The notes under the pieces were generated by a model. It saw only the letters and a program-made list of their open reading frames with translations, made no database searches and was not told the DNA's origin. The translations under genes were made by a program, and so were the position numbers. Positions 51,872 through 59,565 of a stretch of DNA of 64,000 nucleotides are shown piece by piece. Source of the DNA: VAXT01 sp963850415 (GTDB lineage: Bacteria > Actinomycetota > Thermoleophilia > Gaiellales > Gaiellaceae); contig CAWKLE010000002.1 in NCBI GenBank assembly GCA_963850415.1, positions 124,001 to 188,000 on the forward strand, written 5' to 3'. How positions within the stretch are numbered: position 1 is the stretch's first letter; each line of letters opens with the position of its first letter.

Positions 51872-52094
51872 GCTGCTCGCGCACCTCGCGCGGCAGCTCG
51901 TCGACGAACCGGACGCCGTGGAGGTCGAGGAGGTCGAGCGCGAAGGCGCGACCATTCTCCAGCTCCGCGTGGCGAAGCCCGACGTCGGCAAGGTGATCGG
52001 CCGCCAGGGCCGGATCGCGCGGGCACTCCGGGCGATCGTCCGCGCGAGCGGGGCACGGTCGCACCGCCGCGTCGTGCTCGAGATCCTGGAGTAG
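51864..52094 (+). CDS. khpA: KH-domain RNA-binding protein KhpA
   Basis: 76 residues, GTG start overlapping rpsP by 8 bases. It is a single KH domain: LAHLARQLVDEPDAVEVEEV and the KVIGRQGRIARALRAIVRA GxxG loop. KhpA works with KhpB/Jag as an RNA chaperone affecting cell division and translation. It sits between rpsP and rimM, as in most Gram-positives. Confidence 0.95.
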   Translation: MAELLAHLARQLVDEPDAVEVEEVEREGATILQLRVAKPDVGKVIGRQGRIARALRAIVRASGARSHRRVVLEILE

Positions 52095-52101
52095 CGCTCG
52101 C

Positions 52102-52758
52102 GTGCGCGTCGCGGCGCTCTACGACGTCCACGGCGTCCCCGCGGCGCTCGAGGCTGTGCTCGCCGACGTCGAGCGGGAAGGCGTCGACGCGGTCGTCTTC
52201 GGCGGCGACCTGTTCCTGGGCTCTCAGCCGGCCGAGACCGCGGCGCTCGTCCGCACGGTTGACGCGAGCTTCGTCCGCGGGAACTGCGACCGGGAGCCTG
52301 ACGACTGGACCCGCTCGAAGCTCGACGACGAGACACTCGCGTGGGCGCAGAGCTGGCCGCTGACCCTCGACCTGGACGGCGTCCTCTACTGCCACGCCTC
52401 GCCGCAGGACGACTTGCGCCCGATCCTCACCGACGCGTCGCCGCCGGAACGCTTCGAGGAGGTTCTCGACGGCGTCGACAACCGCTTCGTCGTCGCCGGG
52501 CACACGCACATGCAGTTCAAGCGCGATCGGTGGGTGAACGCCGGAGCGGTCGGGTGGCCGTACGAGGACGACGTTGCAGCGTTCTGGGCGCTCGTCTCCG
52601 ACGACGTCGAGTTGCGTCGCACGCCGATCGACGTCGAGCGCGTGGCGTCCGAGATGCTCTCCTCCGGCTGGCCCGACGCCGAGTCGTTCGTCGCCGAGAA
52701 CATCCGGACCCCACCGTCGCGGGCGGAGGCGACCGCTCACTTCGAGTCACTCGCGTGA
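52102..52758 (+). CDS. YfcE-like metallophosphoesterase
   Basis: 218 residues, GTG start. The calcineurin-like metal site is visible: ALYDVHGVPAALEAVL (D-x-H), VVFGGDLFLGSQP (GD), VRGNCDREPDDW (GN), YCHASPQDDLRP and VAGHTHMQF (GH-x-H). Small soluble phosphodiesterases of this group act on nucleotides or cyclic dinucleotide products; the substrate is unknown. It interrupts the usual khpA-rimM adjacency and overlaps rimM by 4 bases (GTGA), so it is part of this operon. Confidence 0.9.
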   Translation: MRVAALYDVHGVPAALEAVLADVEREGVDAVVFGGDLFLGSQPAETAALVRTVDASFVRGNCDREPDDWTRSKLDDETLAWAQSWPLTLDLDGVLYCHASPQDDLRPILTDASPPERFEEVLDGVDNRFVVAGHTHMQFKRDRWVNAGAVGWPYEDDVAAFWALVSDDVELRRTPIDVERVASEMLSSGWPDAESFVAENIRTPPSRAEATAHFESLA

Positions 52759-53210
52759 GAGTCCAGGTCGGGAAGGTCGGGAAGCCGCACGGGCTCGAGG
52801 GCGCCTTCGTCGTCGAGCAGGCGAGCGAGGATCCGGAGCGGTTCGCAAAAGGGGCGACGCTCCTCGTCGGCGGCGAGCCGGCGCGGATCGTCGAGTCGAA
52901 GCGCGCCGGAGGCCGTCCCGTGATCCGGCTCGACCGTGAGGCGGCGCGCGGTGACGCGATCGAGCTCGAGCGGAGCGAACTGCCCGAGCCGGGAGAGGGC
53001 GAGTACTACGCGTTCCAGCTCGTCGGCCTCGAGGTCGAGGAAGAGGGCGGCGCGAGACTCGGCCGCGTGACCGAGGTCTCGTCCGGCCCGGCGAACGACG
53101 TGCTCGAGCTCGACAGCGGCCTCGCGCTGCCCCTTGTCGATGCGTGCGTGCAGGAGGTCGATCTCGCGGCGGGTCGAATCGTTGTCCTAACCGGCTTCAG
53201 AGGCGGATAG
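52755..53210 (+). CDS. rimM: Ribosome maturation factor RimM
   Basis: 151 residues, GTG start overlapping the previous stop. N-terminal domain VQVGKVGKPHGLEGAFVVEQ, the linker GEYYAFQLVGLEVEEEGGAR, and a C-terminal PRC barrel (VSSGPANDVLELDSG; LPLVDACVQEVDLAAGRIVV). It is needed for maturation of the 30S head. trmD follows. Confidence 0.95.
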   Translation: MRVQVGKVGKPHGLEGAFVVEQASEDPERFAKGATLLVGGEPARIVESKRAGGRPVIRLDREAARGDAIELERSELPEPGEGEYYAFQLVGLEVEEEGGARLGRVTEVSSGPANDVLELDSGLALPLVDACVQEVDLAAGRIVVLTGFRGG

Positions 53211-53211
53211 C

Positions 53212-53217
53212 TACTCT
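53212..53217 (+). promoter_or_regulatory. -10 element of trmD, leaderless geometry
   Basis: TACTCT follows the rimM stop and ends 8 bases before the CTG at 53226, the same spacing as at ffh and ftsY. It supports CTG as the trmD start. Confidence 0.45.
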
Positions 53218-53225
53218 CCTTCGCT

Positions 53226-53885
53226 CTGCGAATCGATGTCTTCACGCTCGTCCCTCATGCGTTCGCCTGGCTCACGGAGCAGCGTCCGCTCGCTGCCGTG
53301 CTCGGCACCGAGCTCGAGCTCCGGCTGCTCAACTACCGCGACACGACGCCGCTCCGGAACGGCCAGGTCGACGACGACCCGTACGGCGGCGGCGCGGGCA
53401 TGGTGCTGCGCGTCGACGTCGTCGCGGCCGCACTCCAAGCGGCCTACGGCGAGGACACCGGCCACAGGGTGATCGCCCTGAGCCCCCAGGGACGCCGGCT
53501 CGACCAGGAGCTGGTCGAAGACCTCGCCGGAGAAAGGCATCTGACGCTCCTCTCGGCCCGGTTCGAGGGCTTCGACGAGCGCGTCGTCGAGCACCTCGCG
53601 ACGGAGGCGGTCTCGATCGGGCCGTACGTGCTGTCAGGCGGCGAGCTGCCGGCGATGGTCGTGATCGACGCGATCGCGCGCAGGCTGCCCGGGGCGCTCG
53701 GGAGCCAGGAGTCGGCCGTCGAGGAGAGCTTCTCCGCGGAGCTCGACGGCGGCCTGGAATACCCCCACTACACGAGGCCGGCCGAGTTCCGTGGCTGGCC
53801 CGTGCCGGAGGTCCTGCTCTCCGGCGACCACGGAAGGATCGAGGAGTGGCGACGAGAGCAAAGCCGCGCAAGGACCGCGCCCTGA
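53226..53885 (+). CDS. trmD: tRNA (guanine37-N1)-methyltransferase TrmD, CTG start
   Basis: 219 residues. It methylates G37 next to the anticodon, preventing frameshifting. The family N-terminus RIDVFTLVPHAFAWL is fully in frame only if translation begins at CTG 53226. The first GTG (53298) would delete 24 conserved residues. Knot motifs: NYRDTTPLRNGQVDDDPYGG, GAGMVLRVD, LSPQGRRLDQELVEDL, LLSARFEGFDERV and IGPYVLSGGELPAMV. C-terminal VEESFSAELDGGLEYPHYTR. It overlaps lepB by 40 bases. Confidence 0.93.
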   Translation: MRIDVFTLVPHAFAWLTEQRPLAAVLGTELELRLLNYRDTTPLRNGQVDDDPYGGGAGMVLRVDVVAAALQAAYGEDTGHRVIALSPQGRRLDQELVEDLAGERHLTLLSARFEGFDERVVEHLATEAVSIGPYVLSGGELPAMVVIDAIARRLPGALGSQESAVEESFSAELDGGLEYPHYTRPAEFRGWPVPEVLLSGDHGRIEEWRREQSRARTAP

Positions 53886-54502
53886 GAAACCCGATCGACT
53901 TCTTGACGCACGGCCTCCCGCGGCAGTGGCGGATCGCCATCGACTGGGCGATCACAATCCTCGGCGCGATCGCGATCGTGCTCGCGATCAAGGCCTACGT
54001 CGTCAACCCGTACCGGATCCCGTCGTCCTCGATGGAACCGACCCTGCACTGCGCGCGGCCCGGGAGCGGCTGCGAGTCACGGTGGTCGGACCGCGTGCTC
54101 GCGAACCGCTTCATCTACCACTTCCGCGACCCGAAGCGGGGCGAGATCGTCGTCTTCAAGACGCCTCCGGAGGCAGAAGTCCAGTGCAACAGCGGCGGCC
54201 AGGGCACCGGAGGCGAGACCTTCGTCAAGCGCCTGATCGCGCTCCCCGGAGACCGCTGGCGCGAGCAGAACGGCTACATCTACCTGAACGGTAAGAGACT
54301 GAACGAGCCGTACGTGAAGGCCGATCGCCGCGACACCGAGACGATTCCGGAGAAGACCGTTCCCAAGGACCAGTACCTGATGCTCGGCGACAACCGCGCG
54401 TCCTCGTGCGACTCGCGCCGCTGGGGCACGGTTCCGCGGAAGAACCTGATCGGGCCTGTGTTTGCGATCTACTGGCCGCCCGGGCGCATCGGCTTCAAGT
54501 AG
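53846..54502 (+). CDS. lepB: Signal peptidase I
   Basis: 218 residues, GTG start with AAGGATCGAG upstream, overlapping trmD by 40 bases. One N-terminal span (about 25-50), catalytic Ser in YRIPSSSMEPTL, catalytic Lys in GGETFVKRLIALPGD, and LMLGDNRASSCDSRRWGTV, then FAIYWPPGRIGF. It cleaves signal peptides at the outer membrane face. A possible disulfide pair (HCARPGSGC) lies in an inserted loop after the serine motif. The trmD-lepB-rplS order is typical of actinobacteria. Confidence 0.95.
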   Translation: MATRAKPRKDRALRNPIDFLTHGLPRQWRIAIDWAITILGAIAIVLAIKAYVVNPYRIPSSSMEPTLHCARPGSGCESRWSDRVLANRFIYHFRDPKRGEIVVFKTPPEAEVQCNSGGQGTGGETFVKRLIALPGDRWREQNGYIYLNGKRLNEPYVKADRRDTETIPEKTVPKDQYLMLGDNRASSCDSRRWGTVPRKNLIGPVFAIYWPPGRIGFK

Positions 54503-54550
54503 CGGTTTCATCGGCTAGCATCTGGCCAAGGCCCCCGGGGCCTCCTTGCC

Positions 54551-55102
54551 ATGACCAATCCGATCGAGCTACTCGAGCAGCGCCAGCTGCGATCCGACGT
54601 GCCGGTCTTCAAGGCCGGCGACACCGTGCGCGTGCACTTCCAGGTGATTGAGGGACAGCGGCGCCGCGTCCAGGTCTTCGAGGGCATCGTCATCAAGCGT
54701 CAGGGCGCCGGCGTCCGGGAGACGTTCACCGTCCGCAAGCAGTCGTTCGGGGTCGGGGTCGAGCGCACGTTCCCGCTCCACTCGCCGAAGATCGACAAGA
54801 TCGAGGTGCAGGCGATCGGCGACGTGAACCGCGCCAAGCTCTACTACTTGCGCGCCAAAGTGGGGAAGAAGGCGCGCGTCCGCGAGGTGCATCATGCGGC
54901 GGCGGTATCCTCGGCGCGTGCCGAGGATGCAGTCGAGGTCGAGCCCGCCGACGGAGGCGAGCCCGTCGCCGAAGGGCCGGTTGCCGAAGAAGCTGACGGC
55001 GCTCAGCCCGAAGCAGAAGAGCCGGCAGCTGCAGACGAAGACGGGGCAGAGGCTGCTGAGGTTCGACCGAAGGCTCGGCGCTCGCTTCGTCGCCGGGGCT
55101 GA
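54551..55102 (+). CDS. rplS: Ribosomal protein bL19 with a long acidic C-terminal extension
   Basis: 183 residues. The first 113 are bL19: NPIELLEQRQLRSDVPVF, GDTVRVHFQVIEGQRRR, GIVIKRQGAGVRETFTVRK, FPLHSPKIDKIEV, AKLYYLRAKVGKKARVRE. The remaining 70 residues are Ala/Glu/Pro-rich and acidic (VEVEPADGGEPVAEGPVAEE) with a basic end (KARRSLRRRG). This tail overlaps the 5' part of rnhB in another frame. bL19 normally ends near 115-120. The tail could be real or could be shortened by an unseen stop; its codons keep the frame's G/C third-position bias. Confidence 0.93.
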   Translation: MTNPIELLEQRQLRSDVPVFKAGDTVRVHFQVIEGQRRRVQVFEGIVIKRQGAGVRETFTVRKQSFGVGVERTFPLHSPKIDKIEVQAIGDVNRAKLYYLRAKVGKKARVREVHHAAAVSSARAEDAVEVEPADGGEPVAEGPVAEEADGAQPEAEEPAAADEDGAEAAEVRPKARRSLRRRG

Positions 55103-55697
55103 CGAAGCCGGCCGAGGCTCACTCGCCGGCCCGCTCGTCGTCGCCGGCGTCCTGCTCGACTACGACTCGCTGCGCGACCACCGCGTTCGGCCGCTCGCGC
55201 AGCTGAACGACTCGAAGCAGGTCTCGCCCGAGGGCCGGGAGGAGCTGTTCCGCGCGGTGCTCGCCAGCGCCGCGGGTGTTTCGGTACAGGTTGTCTCGCC
55301 GGGTGAGATCGACCGCGTCGGGCTGCACCGCTCGAACCTGAACGGGCTGCGACGCGCATTGCACGCGCTCTCGCCGCCGGCCGAGGCGTGCCTCGTCGAC
55401 GGGTTCCGTCTCGGGCCGTCCGCGCCCGAGCACGTGGCGGTCGTCGACGGCGACGCGCGCAGCGCGGCGATCGCCGCGGCCTCGATCGTGGCGAAGGTCG
55501 TCCGCGACCGGGCGATGCTCCGCATGGACGCGCTGTATCCGCGCTACGGGTTCTCCTCGCATGTCGGCTACATCACGCCGCGCCACTCGAAGCTCGTCCG
55601 CGAGCACGGCCCGTGCCATATCCACCGCCGGTCGTTCCAGGCGCTCTGCTACCTCAGTGAAGAAGAAACCGCCGCCAGGCTCGCCGCGGCCGTCTAA
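54981..55697 (+). CDS. rnhB: Ribonuclease HII
   Basis: About 238 residues from TTG 54981 (an ATG at 54894 adds 29 low-complexity residues). It cleaves the RNA strand of RNA-DNA hybrids and misincorporated ribonucleotides. Motifs: FVAGADEAGRGSLAGPLVVA with the catalytic Asp-Glu, LNDSKQVSPEGREELF, VDGFRLG, VDGDARSAAIAAASIVAKVV and YPRYGFSSHVGYITPRH. The 5' part overlaps the bL19 tail by more than 120 bases in a different frame; even the DEAGRG codons touch it. The 3' end overlaps yraN by 41. Confidence 0.94.
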   Translation: MPKKLTALSPKQKSRQLQTKTGQRLLRFDRRLGARFVAGADEAGRGSLAGPLVVAGVLLDYDSLRDHRVRPLAQLNDSKQVSPEGREELFRAVLASAAGVSVQVVSPGEIDRVGLHRSNLNGLRRALHALSPPAEACLVDGFRLGPSAPEHVAVVDGDARSAAIAAASIVAKVVRDRAMLRMDALYPRYGFSSHVGYITPRHSKLVREHGPCHIHRRSFQALCYLSEEETAARLAAAV

Positions 55698-56034
55698 CAC
55701 TCGGGCGATCGGGAGCCGCGCCGAGAAGCGCGCGCTGAGGCACTACAAGCTGCGCGGATTCCGAGCGCTGGCGGCGAACGTCTGGATCGGCGGCTACGAG
55801 CTCGACCTCGTGCTCCAGCGCGGGCGCCTGATCGTCTTCTGCGAGGTGAAGGCGAAACGCGGCGCGGATCGGGGCGACCCGCTCGAGATGGTGACGCCCG
55901 AGAAGGTGCGCCGCCTCAGACAAGCGGCCGAGGCGTGGCTGGCTGCCAACCCGGACGCGCTCGACCACGAGGTGCGCTTCGACGTCGCAGCCGAGCGGGA
56001 CGGCCGGCTCGAGGTCCTGGCCGACGCGTTCTAG
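55657..56034 (+). CDS. yraN: UPF0102/YraN family protein
   Basis: 125 residues, GTG start inside the end of rnhB. It is a nuclease-like fold: GSRAEKRALRHYKLRGFRAL, AANVWIGGYELDLVLQRGRL, VFCEVKAKRGADRGDPLEMV, TPEKVRRLRQAAEAWLAANP. The E-x-D ... E-V-K pattern resembles the PD-(D/E)xK core. Its function is not established. rnhB-yraN-comM-dprA is a common actinobacterial order; here the SBP, methyltransferase and propeller genes are inserted after yraN. The 3' end overlaps the convergent gene by 4 bases. Confidence 0.92.
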   Translation: MKKKPPPGSPRPSNTRAIGSRAEKRALRHYKLRGFRALAANVWIGGYELDLVLQRGRLIVFCEVKAKRGADRGDPLEMVTPEKVRRLRQAAEAWLAANPDALDHEVRFDVAAERDGRLEVLADAF

Positions 56035-58361
56035 CGCTGGCCGACGACGAGGCTGACCTTCGCTCCGTGGGCGCGGACGGCTCCGGCGCGCGGGCTCTGC
56101 CTGAGGACTCGGCCGACTCGTCCCGAGCGGACGCGCCTGACCCGGCCGACTCCACAGTGCGCGCGCCGGATCTTGCTCTTTGCAGCTGCGAGTCGGAGGC
56201 CGATTACGCGCGGAACCCTGCACCTAGTGGGCGGCGGTGGAGGCGGAGGCGGAGGCGGAGGCGGCGGTGGCGGTGGCGGTGGCGGTGGAGGAGGTGGAGG
56301 CGGAGGTGGCGGTGGCGGTGGAGGAGGTGGAGGTGGAGGTGGCGGCGGTGGGGGTGGAGGTGGAGGTGGCGGCGGCGCCGGTGTTTCCGTGATCGTGACC
56401 ACGGCCTGCGGGTCGACCATCGTCCCGCTGCTCTCGTTCGACAGGTTCAGGAAGAACGTCTCGTCAGGCTCTGCGACGCCGTCCGAGATGATCGTCACGT
56501 CGACGGTCTTCAGCCGCTCGTGGGGCGCGAACGTGAGCGTGCCGGATGTCGAGACGTAGTCGTCCCCCTCGTGCGCAGTCCCGTCGGCAGTGGCGTAGTC
56601 GACCGTGACCGAGTTGTCCATCTCGCTGCTGAGGCGCACCGGGATGTGGACGACAGAATCCGACTCATACGCGATCGAGTCGTCGGTGGTGATCTCCGGG
56701 CGCACACAGAGGTGGATGAGGTCCATGCTCTGGTAGGCAGCCGTGTAGTGGTAGCAACCCATCCGCCGCGAGAAGAGGTAGCGGTTGTTGTAGGTGCGCA
56801 TGGACGCGGCCGGCGCGGCATCGCGGACGAGGTCGTGCTCGATCTGCTGGAAGGCGTCGTAGCGCTCATCGCCGACGAGCTCGTTCGCCGCGTGCATCCG
56901 ATCGTTGAAGACGGGATCGTTGAAGTAGGAGTAGTTGAGGTTGCCCTCACCGTCGTGAATCGTCGTTCCGTCGTACAGGAAGATCCAGTCCCACGGGTCG
57001 TTGTAGTCCGAGCACCAACCCCCGCTCACCCCGAGGTCGAATGGCTCGCCGCGGATACCCATGCGGTGGTAGATCTCTCCGCCGGCCCATCCCACGCCGG
57101 TCACGTCGAACCCGATGTCCATCAGGTTCTGACGGACGACCTGATACTGAGCTTCGTTCACCGGCGAGCCCGAGCGGTAGTAGACGGTGATCGGCCGCAG
57201 AGGGTCACCGGGGTGCCAGCCCGCGAGGTCGCGCGCCCGCGCGAGGTCCGGATGATCGGGATAGACGTTGATGTCTTCGTACCCGGGCATGCCCGGCGCG
57301 AGCAGCTGGTCGAACGGGGACGCCGCGTACGGCCCCGCCTGGTCCCCGTACGCCGTGCGGTCGACCGCGAAGTTCACCGCCTTGCGCATGTTCAGGTTCG
57401 CGAAGGTGGGGCGCTCGGTGTTCAACGGCATGTAACCGACGCAGTTGACCGGCTCGGCGAAGAACTGCTGAAGCCCGCGTCCCGCGGCGGGGCTGTCCGG
57501 GCCGTACAGATCGGCCACTTCTTGGACATGCGCGGCCGGAATCGGGCCTTCGTCCAGCTCGCCGGACAGGACCTGTTGGTAGGCCGTCTCCTCGTTCAGG
57601 TTGAAGTCGTACTCGAGCCCGTCGAAGTGTTGGGGTCGCGGGCCGTGGTAGTTGGGATTCCGGCTCGCGATCATGTGCTGGTCGATGACGTTGTCCGAGA
57701 TGTAGTAGGGGCCGGCCGAGGGGATCGGCCCCAGTTGCTCGACGGGCGGGAGGCCGATCGGCACTGCGCAGGTGAACGGCATCGCGACAAACGTGAGGAA
57801 GTCCCCCTGCGGCTGGATCAATTGGATCGTCAGCGTGTCGCCCGACGCGACGATGCCCGTGATCTCGGGCGCCTGCCCGTTCATGTACTCCGTCGCTCCG
57901 ACGATGTTCCCGAAGAACTGCTGGGCCGGCGAGGCCATGTCGTGGTTCAGCGTTCGCTCGAAGGTGTACTTCATGCTCTGAGCGGTGACGTAGCTGTTGT
58001 CCGGTGGAGAGAACTGGAAGTCGTTGCGGATGTGGAACGTGTACGTCCTCCCGTCGGGTGAGACCGTCGGCATCGCCGCTGCGATCTCCGGGCTCAGGCG
58101 CGACGCCGCACGCTCGTCCCACGGGGTGTCGGGGTAGTTGACCAGCTTCGCGCAGGTCGCGTACTCGACTTCCCAGGCGGTCGTGATGTATGCGAGCGCA
58201 GGATCGAACTGCACCGACGCACCGGTCATGCCGACTCGAAACGTGTCCGTCCGCGGCGTCTTCGGCGAGGCCGACACAGAGGCTCCGGTCGCGAACGCGA
58301 TCGCGGCCAGGCAGAGGAACAGCAGCGGTATGAACCTTCGGGGTTGCTTTGCGCCTTGCAC
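56031..58361 (-). CDS. Solute-binding protein (family 5) fused to Calx-beta, poly-proline linker and PASTA domain
   Basis: 776 residues. Signal peptide at about 10-31 without a lipobox cysteine. Family 5 (DppA/OppA-like) binding domain at about 40-560: DTFRVGMTGASVQFDPALAY, YTFERTLNHDMASPAQQFFG, GPYYISDNVIDQHMIASRNP, NMRKAVNFAVDRTAYG. Calx-beta domain at about 570-670 (VTVDYATADGTAHEGDDYVS, DETFFLNLSNESSG). Then 49 consecutive prolines and a PASTA-like end (VPRVIGLRLAAAKSKIRR). The GTG at 58361 is preceded by GGGGAGGAG at a 4-base gap. No permease genes are adjacent. A wall-attached peptide-binding protein is inferred. Confidence 0.88.
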   Translation of the reverse strand: MQGAKQPRRFIPLLFLCLAAIAFATGASVSASPKTPRTDTFRVGMTGASVQFDPALAYITTAWEVEYATCAKLVNYPDTPWDERAASRLSPEIAAAMPTVSPDGRTYTFHIRNDFQFSPPDNSYVTAQSMKYTFERTLNHDMASPAQQFFGNIVGATEYMNGQAPEITGIVASGDTLTIQLIQPQGDFLTFVAMPFTCAVPIGLPPVEQLGPIPSAGPYYISDNVIDQHMIASRNPNYHGPRPQHFDGLEYDFNLNEETAYQQVLSGELDEGPIPAAHVQEVADLYGPDSPAAGRGLQQFFAEPVNCVGYMPLNTERPTFANLNMRKAVNFAVDRTAYGDQAGPYAASPFDQLLAPGMPGYEDINVYPDHPDLARARDLAGWHPGDPLRPITVYYRSGSPVNEAQYQVVRQNLMDIGFDVTGVGWAGGEIYHRMGIRGEPFDLGVSGGWCSDYNDPWDWIFLYDGTTIHDGEGNLNYSYFNDPVFNDRMHAANELVGDERYDAFQQIEHDLVRDAAPAASMRTYNNRYLFSRRMGCYHYTAAYQSMDLIHLCVRPEITTDDSIAYESDSVVHIPVRLSSEMDNSVTVDYATADGTAHEGDDYVSTSGTLTFAPHERLKTVDVTIISDGVAEPDETFFLNLSNESSGTMVDPQAVVTITETPAPPPPPPPPPPPPPPPPPPPPPPPPPPPPPPPPPPPPPPPPPPPPPPPPPTRCRVPRVIGLRLAAAKSKIRRAHCGVGRVRRVRSGRVGRVLRQSPRAGAVRAHGAKVSLVVGQR
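56229..56375 (-). repeat. Imperfect trinucleotide repeat encoding 49 prolines
   Basis: Forty-nine consecutive CCN codons on the minus strand (TGG, CGG, AGG and two GGG triplets on the plus strand). Mixed third bases show selection for the peptide rather than simple slippage, though the length is likely to vary between strains and to be difficult to sequence. Confidence 0.9.
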
Positions 58362-58448
58362 GTGTCTCCTCCCCGTGCACACTGAACAACAAATGTGACC
58401 AGGCAGTCAATAGGAGACTCCGGATCTCCGTAGAACTCGAACTGAGCG

Positions 58449-59565
58449 ATGGCTCCGACGCAGGATGCGCTCTACCGCGAGCTCGATCTCGACCTCTCCT
58501 GGTCCGAGCGCGACCTGCCCGAGCGCGAGCGGACGAAGCACGTTCACCGGCTGCACCCGTACCTGGGGAAGTTCGTCCCGCAGCTCGTCGAGGCGCTGCT
58601 CGAGCGGCATCTACCGCAGGCGAAGACCGTCCTGGACCCGTTCGCGGGCTCCGGCACGACGCTCGTCCAGTCGCTCGAGAGCGGGCGGGACGCGACGGGC
58701 GTCGACGTCGCCGCCTTCAACTGCCTGCTCATGCGCGTGAAGACGGCCGAGTACAACCTGTTCGCGCTCGAGAGCGAGCTGCGCGACTCGCTACGGCGGC
58801 TCGAGGCCTTCGACGGAGCGCGGCCGCCGCGGCCGAATGCCGTTCGTGGACGCGTGGTACGCGCCGAAAGCCGCGGCCGAGCTCGTCTTCTACCGCTCGC
58901 TGATCGAGGACTACGAGCACGGTGACGTGATGCGCGTCGTCCTGGCGCGCGCCGCCCGCTCCGCGAGACGCACGACGCACTTCGACCTCGACTTCCCGCG
59001 CGAGCCCCAGGTCGGCGAGTACTGGTGCCACAAGCACCGGAAGACGTGCCGCCCGGTCGAGCGCGCGGAGCACTTCATCCGCCGCTACGCCCTCGACACG
59101 CTCGAGCGGATCCGAGCCTTCTCGCGCGTGCGCGCGCGAGGGCCCGAAGCGGTCGTCCTGCACGGCGACGCTCGTGGGCTGGAGCTGGGCGGTCCGTTCG
59201 ACGGAATCGTCACGTCGCCTCCGTACCCCGGGCTGATCGACTACCACGAGCAGCACCGCTACGCGTACGAGCTGCTCGGCCTCGACGACCGCCGCGAGCT
59301 CGAGCTGGGCGCGGCGGAACAGGGCGTGAGCGCGAAGGCGATCGGCGAGTACGTCGACGGGATCGCGGCCGTCCTCGCGAACGCGCGCACTGCGCTCGGC
59401 ACCCGCGCGCCCGTCGTGATCGTGATCAACGACCGCCGCGAGCTCTACCCGGAGATCCTCGACCGCGCGGGGCTTTCGATCGAGACCCGCTACAGGCGGC
59501 ACGTGAACCGGCGGACGGGCCGCCGCGCCGGGGAGTTCTTCGAGGACGTGATCGTCGCGCGCTAG
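58449..59565 (+). CDS. DNA methyltransferase (probable cytosine-N4 type), interrupted by a one-base frameshift
   Basis: The N-terminal part has the substrate-entry segment KHVHRLHPYLGKFVPQLVEA and SAM-binding VLDPFAGSGTTLVQSLESGR. The frame is lost near 58835 and resumes one frame over as MPFVDAWYAPKAAAELVFYR, leading to the catalytic motif IVTSPPYPGLIDYHEQHRYA and VIVINDRRELYPEIL. Removing one A at 58834-58836 gives about 371 continuous residues. SPPY is usual for m4C enzymes. No restriction nuclease is adjacent, so it could be an orphan. CWCHKH-like YWCHKHRKTC in the middle suggests a metal site. Confidence 0.82.

Noticed and set aside
56173..56559. Plus-strand frame encoding a long glycine run
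   Set aside because: It is the reverse complement of the poly-proline linker of the solute-binding fusion; nothing else in it resembles a protein domain.
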